64,000 nucleotides of DNA from Nymphaea colorata (GCF_008831285.2 NC_045139.1:28499206-28563205), one strand, 5' to 3'. Shown: positions 24,401 through 33,446, counted from the stretch's first letter. Notes: generated by a model not told the origin, from the letters alone. A program made the numbers and translations.

Positions 24401-27400
24401 AAATTTGTCAAGACGTTTCTCTTGAAGCTTCCAATAACTTCAATAAATAGCACACACAAAGAACCTCAATCTTGAGGAGAAGAAGAATGTATTAATCTTG
24501 ACAAAAGTATACAAAAAGAGGCTAAAAAGCCATATAATAATAAGGGTCCCAAGTGCCCTATTTATACAAGAAATAAAGAAGAAAGGAGGGACAGGAAATG
24601 GCTGCCGTTGGGAACTCCCAACAGCTATTTCCTTTGTAAAATAAAAAAAGGAAAAAAATTCAGAAAAATGCACGAAAAATAAAGAAAAAATAAAGAAAAA
24701 TAAATACAAGAAGTCCTATGTATACACACATATATTTATATATACAAATCATACATCAAACTGCTAGGAGTTTAAGATATATGATAGTAGATATCAAAAC
24801 ATGTATGTATACTTACATTATAAATTCTAACAATCTTCACCGCCAGAGCATGCTGATTTGCCATGAACGCCTGCATCCTAGCTTTTGCTTCCTGGTTCTA
24901 GCGCTCAACTGCGTTCAGTCTTTGGGTCATCAGCTCCATAGTCTCCTCCATACGCTCTCTGTGAGCCATTACGTCCTTTGAAGTCACTTTCCCTTGTTAG
25001 CCATAGCTCTGATACCAGTGTTAGCCTTGAACTAATAGAGGGCAATTGCTGCTTTTGCGAAAGCCCAGCCTTCACACCTTAAAATTGGTAATTCTCTTGG
25101 TAATTAGGGATAACTCCCTTAACGACCTTATATACTGCAATCCTATTACATGGGTGGGTTATTGAAACCTACCATCCACCCGACCCAGTTCCTAAACTGA
25201 CTCCACGCAGGGCAGATCCTGCCTCTGCTGACCCGACTTTACGGACCCAATAACAGACTTTCCCAACCCACTAACTTCACGCCTAACACTTGGCCACTTA
25301 AATTAGGGACAAAATATGAGCATCTTAATATGTTCATAAAAACTAATTAATACAAGCCTTGTTCTAATTCAAGTTGTTATTATGGAAAAAAAGTGATAAT
25401 GTGGTTGTGTGCATGTATTTACTTAACACATTTATGTTATTTTAACAATTCTTAAAACATCTAATATTGCATTTTTATTAGTTTATATATCTTTTCCTTT
25501 TCTACGTACTGCTTAATGCGCCTAACCTCTAGGTGCTGCTCGTCATCTAGGCCTCACCGAATGCTTTCAAGTTTTAACAATCACTGATATTCACATTCTT
25601 CTTTTGCAGGCTTGAATTGGTGACAGTTGTGTTAGATATTGGGTCTTGTAGATGTTGGGCACTTGAGCCAGCTGTCCAGACAATGGACATTTTCCAAGCT
25701 GAGAAACTAAAGCCTAAGTGCGTCAGTGTTTAGGAATGCCAAATTGGAATACAACTATGTTACATAGGTACAGGTATAGGTGCTGATACGGGTGCCGGTG
25801 TGGGTACACGTATAGACCATTTTGAAAAAAAATGGGTGCGGGGGTATGGCCGTACACACACACACACACACTCTATATATATATATATATAACTTACAAA
25901 CAGAATAGCATATTCATAAATTAGGATCCAAAATTTATAGATACTACTAAACAAAGTAGGGAAGTAACGCCGAATTTTCGCTTAAGACCCCCCTTAGGAC
26001 TTCATATGACAAGCAAAGTTAGGTAGTATTCATGGTTTTCCTGTAACGCAAAGTCCATTTCATTCATGTATCAGTTGTTTTACCGTTTTAGTTTCCAGTT
26101 CATAGCGATTATTACTTATACACTCTAAACAAGGTCACCATTCATTTTGAACTGCCACAAACCAAAGCCAGAGACCAACTAGAAGAATATTAGCCCAGGA
26201 ATGAAGCAAAACATCTGCTAACCCACCAACATCAAGTAAACAGGCCAAAACAAAAGGCTCAAGATAGGAATTCCGCACACCCAAAAAAGGTAAAATCAAC
26301 GTGCCAGAGCTATGAAGATCAACAATAGCCACCAGAATTCAACGATGGGCAGCGGGTAGAGAGAGACAAACTGGAGAGACAAAAAATAAATCAAAGAGGG
26401 AGACGGGTAGCAGGAGGGTACAACTCAGAGATCATACTTGTTTGTTGGTGTTTCCACCGGAGAAGAAACAAGAGATTCTGGGTTTGCATTTGCACCTCTC
26501 CTTCAATCTAAACTAATGGAGCTGTCAATTCGAGCACACAGTTAAGGGCGAGACTAGAGAAGAAGATAGCATCTTTCCCTCCCTCTCCTTCACAGAGCTT
26601 GTGTTTGACGGCTCTGTTGTGGGTGAAACGCAGAAAGCGTCGGGTACGTTGGAGTGGATGAAAACGTCGTTGTGGGTGAAAACGTAGAACCGTCGAAGGC
26701 TCTATGTTTCCTCTTCGTTATCTTTTGACGTTTACGATATCTTTTATCGTTAAAAAATGTAAACCACATTAAAAATATAAACCCTGTGGACGTTTTTGGA
26801 CTCTGTCAACTTTGACCGAGTTTGAAAATGGATGGATACGTACACGAGTACATTGACCATACCCGGTACGGTCATCGTAGTACCCGAGATGTACCCAAGT
26901 ACGTACCCATACCCGTACTGGTATCGTACCGGTACCGTGCGGGTACTGCTCCTTCCGAGCAGTACCAGTGTTACATAGGAATACAGTGTTTGCCTATGGA
27001 AATCTTTAAGGAGATCATTTTTCTGACTAATTTGGACTAGTAGTCTAGTATTAATTGGCAAAGGCTATTCATGCTTCCCGTTTCTTTTCTCTCATTATTG
27101 GAACCCATGTCATGAGAATTCAGTTTCTGACTGTATATTAGTTGACTGCTCTTGCTGTAAATGGACACTAATTTGGCTGTGTGCAAGTTTTCACACTGTA
27201 GGAGTAGCTTTTATTGCAGAGAAGTGCTAGCTTCATACGTGTTCACTTTCGTGCAACTGCCCATGACAAAACACTATGCCCTTGGTTTCGGATGTTAAAT
27301 GTAGAGGTGCATTCCATGTGATTACATTCCAAGGCTTTTTGGGTAGGAACAGAATGACCTTTAACCGTCTGGCATCTGACTACCTTCTTTATCCTGTGAC

Positions 27401-28976
27401 ATTGTGATAGTATACAGCCTAATTTGGAGAACTTATTTGATAAGCATTTCGTATTCTATATCAGAGTTTATTTGCATACCAATTATCCAGTTCTCAAAAA
27501 ATATAGACTTTTTTGCTCTTCTAATCTGTATTTTTGATCAGTCCCTTGTCTTGTATTTTCCAGGCCGAATTTATTGAGGAGCTCCTTCATGGAAGGTTTG
27601 TACAGGAACAATTCGCCCCTGCGATGTTCACTGCATATCGATGGCAGGTTTTTTACAACCTTCTAAGATCCTGTCCTTTTCTTTGTGTTTCACATCAATG
27701 ATATGTGATTGACTGCTCATCAGATGTCACACTTGGATCCAAAGCTGTTCTATTCCCTAATCCTAAAATGTATTGTTACATGAGATTGTCACTTCATTGT
27801 AGCATGAATAGGTCTGTTTCCAACGAGGACTGTTTATTTATAAATATGAAAAGCAGTTCTTGGAAGCTTGTTTTTGTTTTGTATCTTATAAGAACTCGCT
27901 ATGCCCATCAAAATGAGATCAAGTATCAAGAACATTTTGACATTTGTCCTAATTATTCCTCACCAACACCGTAAGTTCATAGCTAGTCGCCTTCATGTGC
28001 ATCACACTGCATCTCTATCCATCCATATACCTGATATAATGTATATTGGTACAGAGTGAATCTTATTGGTTTGATTGATAGTCTTTATCTAGTAATCCAA
28101 GTTAATGTACGATAACCTTCCAAATTTTTGTTAATGTGCTTTTGTGATTACTTTCAAGTTCATGTTTATATAATAAAAGGAGAGCTACGAGCTACTTTAG
28201 GAATTTGGAACAAGTAAATGTGAGCTTGCAAGTAGGAATAGTTTTGTACTTGTTTGAGAATTGACTCCGTTCCATTCTGTGTGTAGAAATCAGCCAGTTT
28301 TCTGAGCTGTTTGAGTGCGTACTGAGCTGTTTGAGTGCGTATTGAAATTAATTGTTGCTGCTGTAGCTCACTTTTCCTAGTAAATTTTTGACATTGAAGA
28401 ATGTGTGGATGAAACAGTTGAATATTGCTGATATGAGCTACGATGAGATGTATGATGTGTTCGGAGAAGTCACGTGCAAAGGCTTGTCTGGAGATTCATT
28501 GAAAAAGCTTCCTTGGCATGTAATTTCAGATGATGACAATGAAGATGGTTCCAGCGAAAACATGTGCTGCGCTATCTGTCTCCAGGTTTGACCGTTGCAC
28601 AAAATTAAGTTTATGGGCTTCTTTTAGCGGGACACGGTCATTTTAGATGTCACATGCTAACTTTGGTCTGAAAATAACGTAAGAATCAGATGCATGCCAA
28701 ATTTGAAACGACCACGACATGCTGGTAGTATTAGGAATTCTGCAATACAAACACATGCTCGAACATGTTCACACTTTCTGAAATCGTGGGTGTCTTTTCC
28801 TTGGAGACTTAATGGACTTCTCAGGTTTAAGTTTTTTCGATGAATATGATTAGGATATTCAGCTAGGAGAGATTGCTCGGAGCTTGCCATCATGTCGGCA
28901 CACATTCCACTTGTCATGCGTGGACAAATGGCTCATCAGGCACGGGTCATGCCCAGTATGCAGGCAGGACGTGTGA
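4832..28976 (+). CDS. NEP1-interacting-protein-like RING-H2 protein with N-terminal RanBP2-type zinc finger
   Basis: Five exons fit together in frame: 4832-5054, 12873-13051, 27564-27647, 28418-28585 and 28854-28976 (777 nt, 258 aa, all GT-AG). Residues 9-31 form a RanBP2-type finger (W11, C13, C16, N20, C27, C30). Residues about 55-120 are glycine/alanine-rich membrane segments running across the exon 1-2 junction (GMFAV joins [20 protein letters not shown]), the hallmark of NEP1-interacting proteins. The middle carries [21 protein letters not shown] and [13 protein letters not shown]. The end is a complete RING-H2 (C213, C216, C232, H234, H237, C240, C251, C254) closing at residue 258. In Arabidopsis, NIP1/NIP2 are thylakoid-membrane RING-H2 proteins reported to bind the phage-type plastid RNA polymerase RPOTmp; E3 ubiquitin ligase activity is expected from the RING. 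The finger is unusual for this family as I know it. The start is the first ATG in frame. The introns are enormous and hold a LINE, a gypsy with nested copia, and hAT-like elements; yet every coding exon and splice site is intact, suggesting a live gene. Confidence 0.87.
5881..6023. repeat. 18-bp exact direct repeat flanking a 107-bp segment
   Basis: ATGAATATTTGTGACCAT occurs at 5881-5898 and again at 6006-6023, immediately before the GC-rich start of the LINE. The enclosed segment has a T8 run near its left end, as a short minus-strand retroposed piece with its A-run there would. It could be a target duplication around such an insert, or repair filler at the LINE 5' junction. Confidence 0.6.
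6135..7413 (+). pseudogene. LINE ORF1: DUF4283 plus CCHC zinc knuckle, frameshifted
   Basis: The first frame (6135-6905) carries the plant LINE DUF4283 nucleic-acid-binding region, with [30 protein letters not shown] and [16 protein letters not shown]. At about 6890 the frame slips. The next frame continues with [14 protein letters not shown], a C-x2-C-x4-H-x4-C knuckle, and runs to a stop at 7411-7413 through a hydrophilic tail. ORF1 binds the element RNA in this class. The single frameshift sits exactly at the knuckle. Confidence 0.85.
7690..11737 (+). pseudogene. LINE ORF2: endonuclease, reverse transcriptase and RNase H, broken
   Basis: An APE-type endonuclease begins at about 7690 ([11 protein letters not shown]), with LGDFNSV near 8105, a stop at 8136-8138, and the SFDHSPIV motif near 8362. 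Reverse transcriptase follows in a 454-residue frame (8619-9983): [43 protein letters not shown] and the catalytic YADD at 9753-9764. Beyond a stop at about 9983 the thumb region continues ([16 protein letters not shown]). The zf-RVT and an RNase H-like region ([20 protein letters not shown]) occupy 10772-11737. Multiple stops between 10280 and 10770 and several frame changes show it is dead, although the RT core is long and clean. Confidence 0.88.
11816..12872. other. Remainder of intron 1 of the RING gene
   Basis: No gene or protein similarity is seen here. The stretch holds a large (TA)n(GA)n microsatellite at 12421-12493 and ends at the AG acceptor before exon 2 at 12873. Confidence 0.6.
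12421..12493. repeat. (TA)15(GA)n compound microsatellite
   Basis: Thirty bases of TA change abruptly into more than 40 bases of GA. The same TA-then-GA design recurs elsewhere in the window. Confidence 0.97.
13744..13886. mobile_element. 127-bp hAT-like MITE with 8-bp target duplication
   Basis: The 8-mer GTACATGC occurs at 13744-13751 and 13879-13886. Between them is a 127-bp element starting CTATGAAACATGGGTA and ending so that its reverse complement starts CTATGTCACATGAATA, an imperfect terminal inverted repeat. The interior contains degenerate GTACGGGTA-type runs. Eight-base target duplications with short inverted ends fit the hAT superfamily. It is too short to code for anything. Confidence 0.75.
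13905..14150. repeat. Two-copy diverged tandem repeat, about 120 bp
   Basis: The block around TATGCACCATTTGGTG (13941) recurs as TATGCATCATTTGGTG (14062), with similar flanks (CCCTG...TTTGCATG on the left and an AGTTTGA...GTTTTCT...ATAAAT block on the right). Both copies are noncoding and lie in intron 2 of the RING gene. Confidence 0.75.
14151..15285. other. Intron 2 spacer left of the gypsy element
   Basis: AT-rich intron sequence with no protein similarity. Around 15075-15110 it contains GCCTAGGC-like runs similar to those near 25520-25555 on the far side of the gypsy element, suggesting both belonged to one older repeat that the gypsy split. Confidence 0.45.
15291..15571 (-). repeat. Gypsy 3' LTR
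   Basis: 281 bp, with TG...CA ends on either strand. It is clearly diverged from its partner at 25019, with many substitutions and small indels visible by eye, including a different stretch 35-45 bases from the start. Confidence 0.93.
15640..19382 (-). pseudogene. Gypsy gag-pol remnant, integrase catalytic core deleted
   Basis: Read right to left: a proline-rich gag segment; the gag domain ([20 protein letters not shown], 19036-18563); a protease with [11 protein letters not shown] near 18300; reverse transcriptase ([20 protein letters not shown], 17724-17476); a second RT part where the catalytic loop reads FYDILVYS instead of FDDILVYS; connection and RNase H traces ending in ADELSRAG; and an integrase HHCC region ([20 protein letters not shown]). 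At about 16195-16205 the frame goes straight from FYWSGMKG into [15 protein letters not shown], so the D,D-35-E core is missing. The C-terminal integrase ([12 protein letters not shown]) and a chromodomain-like end ([22 protein letters not shown], about 15640-15720) remain, typical of chromoviruses. The gag N-terminus ([18 protein letters not shown]) is at 24833-24970, beyond the nested copia. Confidence 0.88.
19383..19860 (-). repeat. Copia 3' LTR, with an 11-bp-stem palindrome
   Basis: 478 bp. At 19625-19650 it contains an 11-bp perfect inverted repeat with a 4-base loop (CCAACGGCTAG and its complement). The partner LTR at 24387 has lost most of this hairpin. Confidence 0.93.
19874..24085 (-). 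pseudogene. Copia gag-pol polyprotein, interrupted by stops and frameshifts
   Basis: Minus strand, right to left: gag start ([20 protein letters not shown]) with several stops between 23740 and 23380; CCHC knuckle [14 protein letters not shown]; protease [16 protein letters not shown]-pre-integrase ([21 protein letters not shown]); integrase with [22 protein letters not shown] and FRSDSGGEF; a frame change near 22100; reverse transcriptase (21342-20734) with [33 protein letters not shown] and an intact YVDD; then RNase H ([22 protein letters not shown]) to a stop at 19874. Damage is light except in gag, in keeping with the similar LTRs. Confidence 0.92.
24373..24386 (-). promoter_or_regulatory. 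Copia primer-binding site (tRNA-iMet)
   Basis: The minus strand reads TGGTATCAGAGCCA directly next to the 5' LTR, the standard complement of the plant initiator-tRNA-Met 3' end used to prime minus-strand DNA synthesis. Confidence 0.92.
24387..24832 (-). repeat. Copia 5' LTR
   Basis: 446 bp. Compared with its partner it lacks the hairpin at 19625-19650, and its terminal CA (minus strand) has become TA. Confidence 0.93.
25003..25017 (-). promoter_or_regulatory. Gypsy primer-binding site (tRNA-iMet)
   Basis: Directly inside the 5' LTR the minus strand reads TGGTATCAGAGC, after a one-base gap. This marks 25019-25288 as the 5' LTR and fixes the element's orientation. Confidence 0.88.
25019..25288 (-). 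repeat. Gypsy 5' LTR
   Basis: 270 bp, matching the left LTR over its whole length, including the long shared block from CATCCACCCGACCCAG to the CTAACTTCACGCCTAACA end. Confidence 0.93.
25755..26978. mobile_element. 1.2-kb hAT-like non-autonomous element
   Basis: The left end reads CTATGTTACATAGGTAC and the reverse complement of the right end reads CTATGTAACACTGGTAC, an imperfect terminal inverted repeat. GAATACA lies immediately outside both ends (7 of 8 bases of an expected 8-bp target duplication; one extra G shared depending on where the end is placed). Subterminal regions are rich in GGTACGGGTA-type runs. The interior holds an (AC)n(TA)n microsatellite at 25857-25890 and no transposase reading frame. 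Confidence 0.7.
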
Positions 28977-29124
28977 GGGTTCTTTTATAAGGGAGACAAA
29001 GCAGGTTTGCTTTTCCATGTTCTCTTGTGAAGTATAAAATATCAGCATAGTCATGTGAATACTAAATAGTTCTTTCCTGCCTTTTTCCTTTCCCACTTTC
29101 AACTTCTCCAGATAAATATATCAA

Positions 29125-29264
29125 GATGTTCAAGTAGGAAAAACTGCCAGGAGCTTGCCATCATGTCATTATGTACATTGCACCTGACTTGCCTGGACAA
29201 ATCACTTGGGCATAGGCCATGCCCAGTGTGCAAAAGTTTCGACGTTCCACAGCCATGTAAATAG
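29125..29264 (+). pseudogene. Decayed duplicate of the RING-H2 terminal exon
   Basis: About 150 bp after the RING gene's stop codon the last exon reappears in decayed form. It starts DVQVGKTARSLPSCHYVHCT, aligned with the live exon's [20 protein letters not shown], then hits a stop. A shifted frame continues LTCLDKSLGHRPCPVCKSF to a stop at 29262-29264. The upstream intron sequence (ACTTCTC, then the tract before the exon) is also duplicated. The second zinc histidine region and the frame are lost, so it would not make a working RING if spliced in. Confidence 0.8.
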
Positions 29265-29572
29265 TTTACATAGCCAATCATGAGACCGTTTTGAGATGTA
29301 AATTTTCCACGTGTACGAGACTGTATGTATTTATTTTTTGGCTAGGAAAACGTAATGTTTGTGCATAAGATTCAAAGAATATATTCTCGGTTAAAGGCAT
29401 GCTTGAGATACTTCGGTTATCGTGTCTCAAACTCTGCCATTCAGGATCCAAAACTTGCCCCGTGTTTCTTTGGGGAGTTCTACAGTGTCGTGCCAGACGT
29501 TATTGAATGACCCCAAAAAAAAAAAATCTGTTGCTAAGAAAAGCTGCCACAAATGAACATTAACAATAGTTT

Positions 29573-30584
29573 ATAATGCTGGTACAGGTATAGGGAAGCG
29601 AGTACGGTTACAGCGTTTTTTGAGTATGGGGAAGCGGGTATGGTTACAGCCTTTTCTCCAATCTTGTTAAGGCGGTACGGTAATAATTATATATTCTTAA
29701 TTTCAAAAATAAAATTTAAGACTTTAAGAGTTTAAGTTGAAGGGCAAGGCATAGCAATGAAGTTATTACAACATATAGCAGAGCAACTAGCATATGCTGC
29801 ATATGACAGCATTAGCAACAATCATAAGCTGCGAAAAAGGGGAAAACTACAAACGATGGAGAATGCAGCAGCGGCAGTAAGTCATATGCTATAAAGGGGA
29901 AACTACATACGATGGAGTCGAAAGATTTTGATTTTTGAAGAAGCAAATAAGCTGTTAAATTATTAACATCATATAATAGCATATAACAATTAAGTTATTA
30001 ATAGCATATAACAGCAACAATCATGAGCTGCATAACTTATAAAAAAATTAACGAACATGTCTGAAAACGGTAGATGAAAGATTTTGATTTTTGAAGGAAA
30101 AAAACCAAAGCAGATTTGCAAAAGCGGCAGAAGAAAGAAACATCAACCAACAAGGGGGATACGAAAAGCAAGCCGCTGGCGACGAGGGCATATGCAAAAT
30201 AGGAAAGGGAAAAAAAAAATTACAGCAACCCTAAAAGCAGCCAAATGAAAAAATAAAAAAACATATTACTTCGCTGGCGAAGCTAAACGCTGGTGCCATC
30301 CACGGCACGGCCAGTCCCTGCCGCCAGATGCCCAAGCTCGCCCCGGACGCCGAATCTCCCGCTGTAGGCTGAAGCGAAGGACAGAAAGACAATCGCAAAA
30401 GGAGATGCATTGGCCTTCAGGCATCACGGGCGGGTAAGCTTTACATATTATTATGGTTTGAATCTGGTTTCGACCTAGAACCTGATTCAAACGTACTGCA
30501 CCATACCCGCGTACCCGTTTTGGCACACCAACGTACCGGTACGGGTACACGGGTCTCCCCACGTACCGTAGTGACATAGCACAA
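29573..30584. mobile_element. Possible second large hAT-like element of the CTATGT family
   Basis: The right end (30480-30577) is dense in GTACCGGTACGGGTAC runs and finishes GTAGTGACATAG, whose complement CTATGTCACTACGGTAC matches the family ends seen at 13752 and 25755. The left end (ATGCTGGTACAGGTATAGGG) is a weaker match. AATAGTTT occurs just outside both limits (29565-29572 and 30585-30592), but the right copy is six bases beyond the expected end. No reading frame is seen inside. Confidence 0.45.
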
Positions 30585-30668
30585 AATAGTTTCTGGATAT
30601 GAAAAGTTAATTTTGTCGTGTGTCAAATAGTTGTTGCATGTTGTACCAAAAAAAAAAAAAAGTTGTTG

Positions 30669-30801
30669 CATGAGTAAAATTTAAAAGTGTCACTAAAAGG
30701 ATTATGTCATGCAAACTATCATAAACCTTTGTTGCATCATATTCCATGGTTAATGTCAGTTTAGTAACTGTTTTTTGTGACACTTTAAAATTTTACCCAT
30801 C
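30669..30801. mobile_element. Hairpin MITE, about 130 bp
   Basis: GTAAAATTTAAAAGTGTCAC (30674-30693) is the inverted repeat of 30777-30796 with one mismatch, and the match extends outward through ATG(A/G). The enclosed 83 bases show no coding sense. Length and structure fit a foldback MITE; the target duplication is not clear. Confidence 0.7.
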
Positions 30802-30819
30802 CGATAATATCGGACATCT

Positions 30820-30822
<3 letters not shown>

Positions 30823-30915
<93 letters not shown>
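30823..30915. repeat. (TA)46 microsatellite
   Basis: An uninterrupted run of over 90 bases of TA, the longest in the window. It is likely to be polymorphic and could be collapsed in assemblies. Confidence 0.97.
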
Positions 30916-30917
<2 letters not shown>

Positions 30918-31780
30918 TGGTTCAGGAGGAATTTTGAAAAGTGACTAATTATTTTCAAGCCTGTCTTTTACTTGTAATCTGTTACCTCATTTAAACCATT
31001 CTTTCGTGACTGTTTGTGTATCTTTTTTGCATGTTGGCAAGTCTGAAAATGTAAAAGGCGAAAGAATGGTTTGCCAGATCGACTTGGTCCAGGATCCCAA
31101 ACCACATTCCTGCGAACAGTGATGGGTTTAGGGAAAGCACTTTCTCTCCGCGTTCCCCTGGGTATTAAGCATGCGTTTTTTATCATTTACATCTATCGGC
31201 CGGCCCACTAAGTAACCAGTGTAGGCCTAGTCAGGTTTGCGTTGGGCGGGCTTGTTTGTCACACTGGCACTGACTGTTTGCGACTTCACTTACCTGAAAA
31301 AAAATAAGAATATCAAATTCAAGGGGATTCTTTAAATCCCAATATTAGCTAATAGACTACTGACAAATCTGCCTTTACTTTGTCAGACTGACAACGCAAA
31401 GTGCAGAATTTGGAAAACTTAAGTAGAAACCTTTCTTTTGTCAATATTCAAACAGGTTGAGTTTCACAGGCAGCCTGCAGTCAGGCTGGGAAAGAAGAAA
31501 AGTTCCAGTACAGTGCATGTAGTATGGGAGAGGGTAGCCGGGAAAAAACACACATACACGATAAAACTCTCAACTATGTCTATCTTAATCATAAAAATGA
31601 TTAGCTAGTATGGTTTAAAGTCTCCGTTGTTATTTTCCAGTTTCATTCGGAACCCTTCATCTTCACATCTTCCCATTTAAACATATTTTCATCCTTGTCT
31701 ACTTATGTTTCTCTGATATTTCAAAGCTTAAGAAGAAATGGTCAATAGTGACGGGTAGATGTTAGACATGAAAGATTTAA
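30916..31780. other. Intergenic spacer
   Basis: No gene, tRNA or recognisable element is seen in this stretch. Confidence 0.5.
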
Positions 31781-32006
31781 ATGCCGAATCAACTTAAGTC
31801 ACAGTTTTAAAAATAAATATCACGTTCTTCGAGTAACGAGGAACATGTTTAGTACGGCAGCTAAATACTGGGGATGAAGCAGAAAGCTGTTAAAATGCCA
31901 ATCAACTTAAATCACAGTTTTAAAAGTAAAGGCCACATTCTGCGAGCAACGAGGAACATGTTTAGTACGGCAGCCAGATGCAGGGGATGAAGCAGAAAGC
32001 TGTTGA
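31780..32006. repeat. Two-copy tandem duplication, 114-bp period
   Basis: Blocks such as GAGGAACATGTTTAGTACGG and GGATGAAGCAGAAAGCTGTT recur exactly at a spacing of about 114 bases. The two copies differ at roughly one base in ten. Noncoding. Confidence 0.85.
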
Positions 32007-32496
32007 AAAATAAGCATAACCATGGGAGGAGATTTCTATGTTATAGGTGGCAAATAAGAATGGGCAGCGGGCTCACGCAGCCTTTGTCCGGAAGAATGGG
32101 CAGCGGGCTGAAGTTAGGCCGCATTTTTTACCGTCAGGCCAGGCAGATAACTCAACTTGAACTTGACTCATTCATAAGTGAGTGGATCTCAAGTTTAAAT
32201 TCATACTTGAAATGTTAAATGAATCTTGTTCGAGTTTTAAAAATTCAAATAAGAACTCGACTAGTTTACACTCGACTCAATTCATCTAAATTGTGTCATG
32301 AATGAGAGATTTTCTGCTGCTAAGTTTTTCTTTTAAAAATATTTAGATACATAATATGTGCATTCTTTCTTTAAATTTTCTGTTATACGGTCCTTTAAAG
32401 TTGAACAAGTTAAAAGAAATGAGTTAAACAAGTTACAATGAATGACATATTTTCAAGTGAACATTAACAAGTTAGCTCATAGTCGAGAGCTCGAAG

Positions 32497-32634
32497 CCTA
32501 TTTTATGGAACTTGACTCAAGTTTGACCTGAGTTAAAGTGAGCCTGTTCTATGGAACTTGACTCAAGTTTGAGCTGAGTTCAAGTGAGCCTGTTCTATGG
32601 AACTTGACTCAAGTTCGAGCTGAGTTCAAGTTTT
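32497..32634. repeat. Three-copy 46-bp tandem repeat
   Basis: Units starting CCTATT/CCTGTT at 32497, 32543 and 32589 share TATGGAACTTGACTCAAG and GAGCTGAGTT-type blocks. The repeat is rich in the GAGCTCGA/CTTGACTC words common in plant dispersed repeats. Confidence 0.88.
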
Positions 32635-33446
32635 TTGAGTTGGGTCGAGCTCAACCAACTCAAGCTCGACCCAGCTCATGTGTACAGTCTTATAGCTGAC
32701 TGAAGGCTATCACCGACTCTAAACCGACCACCAGTACACAAGGTAAGCAGCATAGGCTTCGACAATGCAAGCATGAGCTTGACTGGGCTTGTGTAAAGCC
32801 CTATGATTGATTGATTGAAGACTATCACTGGCGCTGGTCCGAACTCCGATGGAGCCTTGGGTCTCTCTCTCTCTCTTGTACTCACCCTCGTCGACCGAGG
32901 TTTCTGTTTAAAAAACCGCCGGTACTGCCAAGGGGCTTACTGCTTTAGCATGGTCGAGCCTTGCTGCTCTGGTGACGTCAGAGTCCTTTCTTTTTTTCAG
33001 TTAGAATCGAGCCGAGCCTGGCCTGCCGGCAAAGGTCAGCCAGGCAAGCCTTTTCCTGACTCGGGGTGGTCCGACCCAGCCCGACGCTCAGCCGGCCAAT
33101 GTGGGCAGAAAATCGGATTAAAGAAATCTCTCTCAACTTCCGGTGAAAGTCGCTCCTAGCCTTATCATGGCTCACAGGCTGGCACCCCATGGCAATGCTG
33201 CCATGGAGATGTTGCCGACCAAAGGAAAAACATCCAAACCGCAAATGAGTAGAAGGACCTAGACACAGTTTTTTTTATGCGGATTACCATCCCAGTGCAT
33301 TTGATCAGCAAGCTGGAGCATCAGGGGATTGAAGTCTGCACATTTCCATGTGTGCACAATCTAGTCGAACGATTTCTCATTCTTTGATTTACACAGGTTC
33401 TACTTCTCATGATGGAACCAAAACCATGACCATCCCCAAGCCAAAT

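Larger units (their letters stand above)
19383..24832 (-). mobile_element. Ty1/copia LTR retrotransposon nested in gypsy gag
   Basis: LTRs at 19383-19860 and 24387-24832 begin TGTTAGAATTT on the minus strand and differ by only about five substitutions plus a few indels, so the insertion is much younger than its gypsy host. The primer-binding site (24373-24386) is complementary to the tRNA-iMet 3' end. The element reads on the minus strand. No matching target duplication was found: the flanks are GACCA on the left and ATCTT on the right. Confidence 0.94.
15286..25293 (-). mobile_element. Ty3/gypsy LTR retrotransposon with nested copia, in intron 2 of the RING gene
   Basis: Two LTRs (15291-15571 and 25019-25288) share TGTTAGCC and GCCTAACA ends and are bounded by a perfect 5-bp target duplication CTTGG (15286-15290 and 25289-25293). 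The element reads on the minus strand, opposite to the host gene. A tRNA-iMet primer-binding site lies at about 25003-25017 and a polypurine tract beside the left LTR at about 15572-15590. Its gag is interrupted by a younger copia insertion. Coding regions are damaged and the integrase core is missing, so it is non-autonomous. Confidence 0.95.

Noticed and set aside
29565-30592. AATAGTTT pair as a firm 8-bp target duplication
   Set aside because: The right copy is six bases away from the family end and the word is AT-rich, so it may be chance; kept only as a low-confidence element.
32676-33244. Opposing frames in the region downstream of LSMT
   Set aside because: Both strands are open by chance in GC-richer sequence; no motif or partner exon was found.
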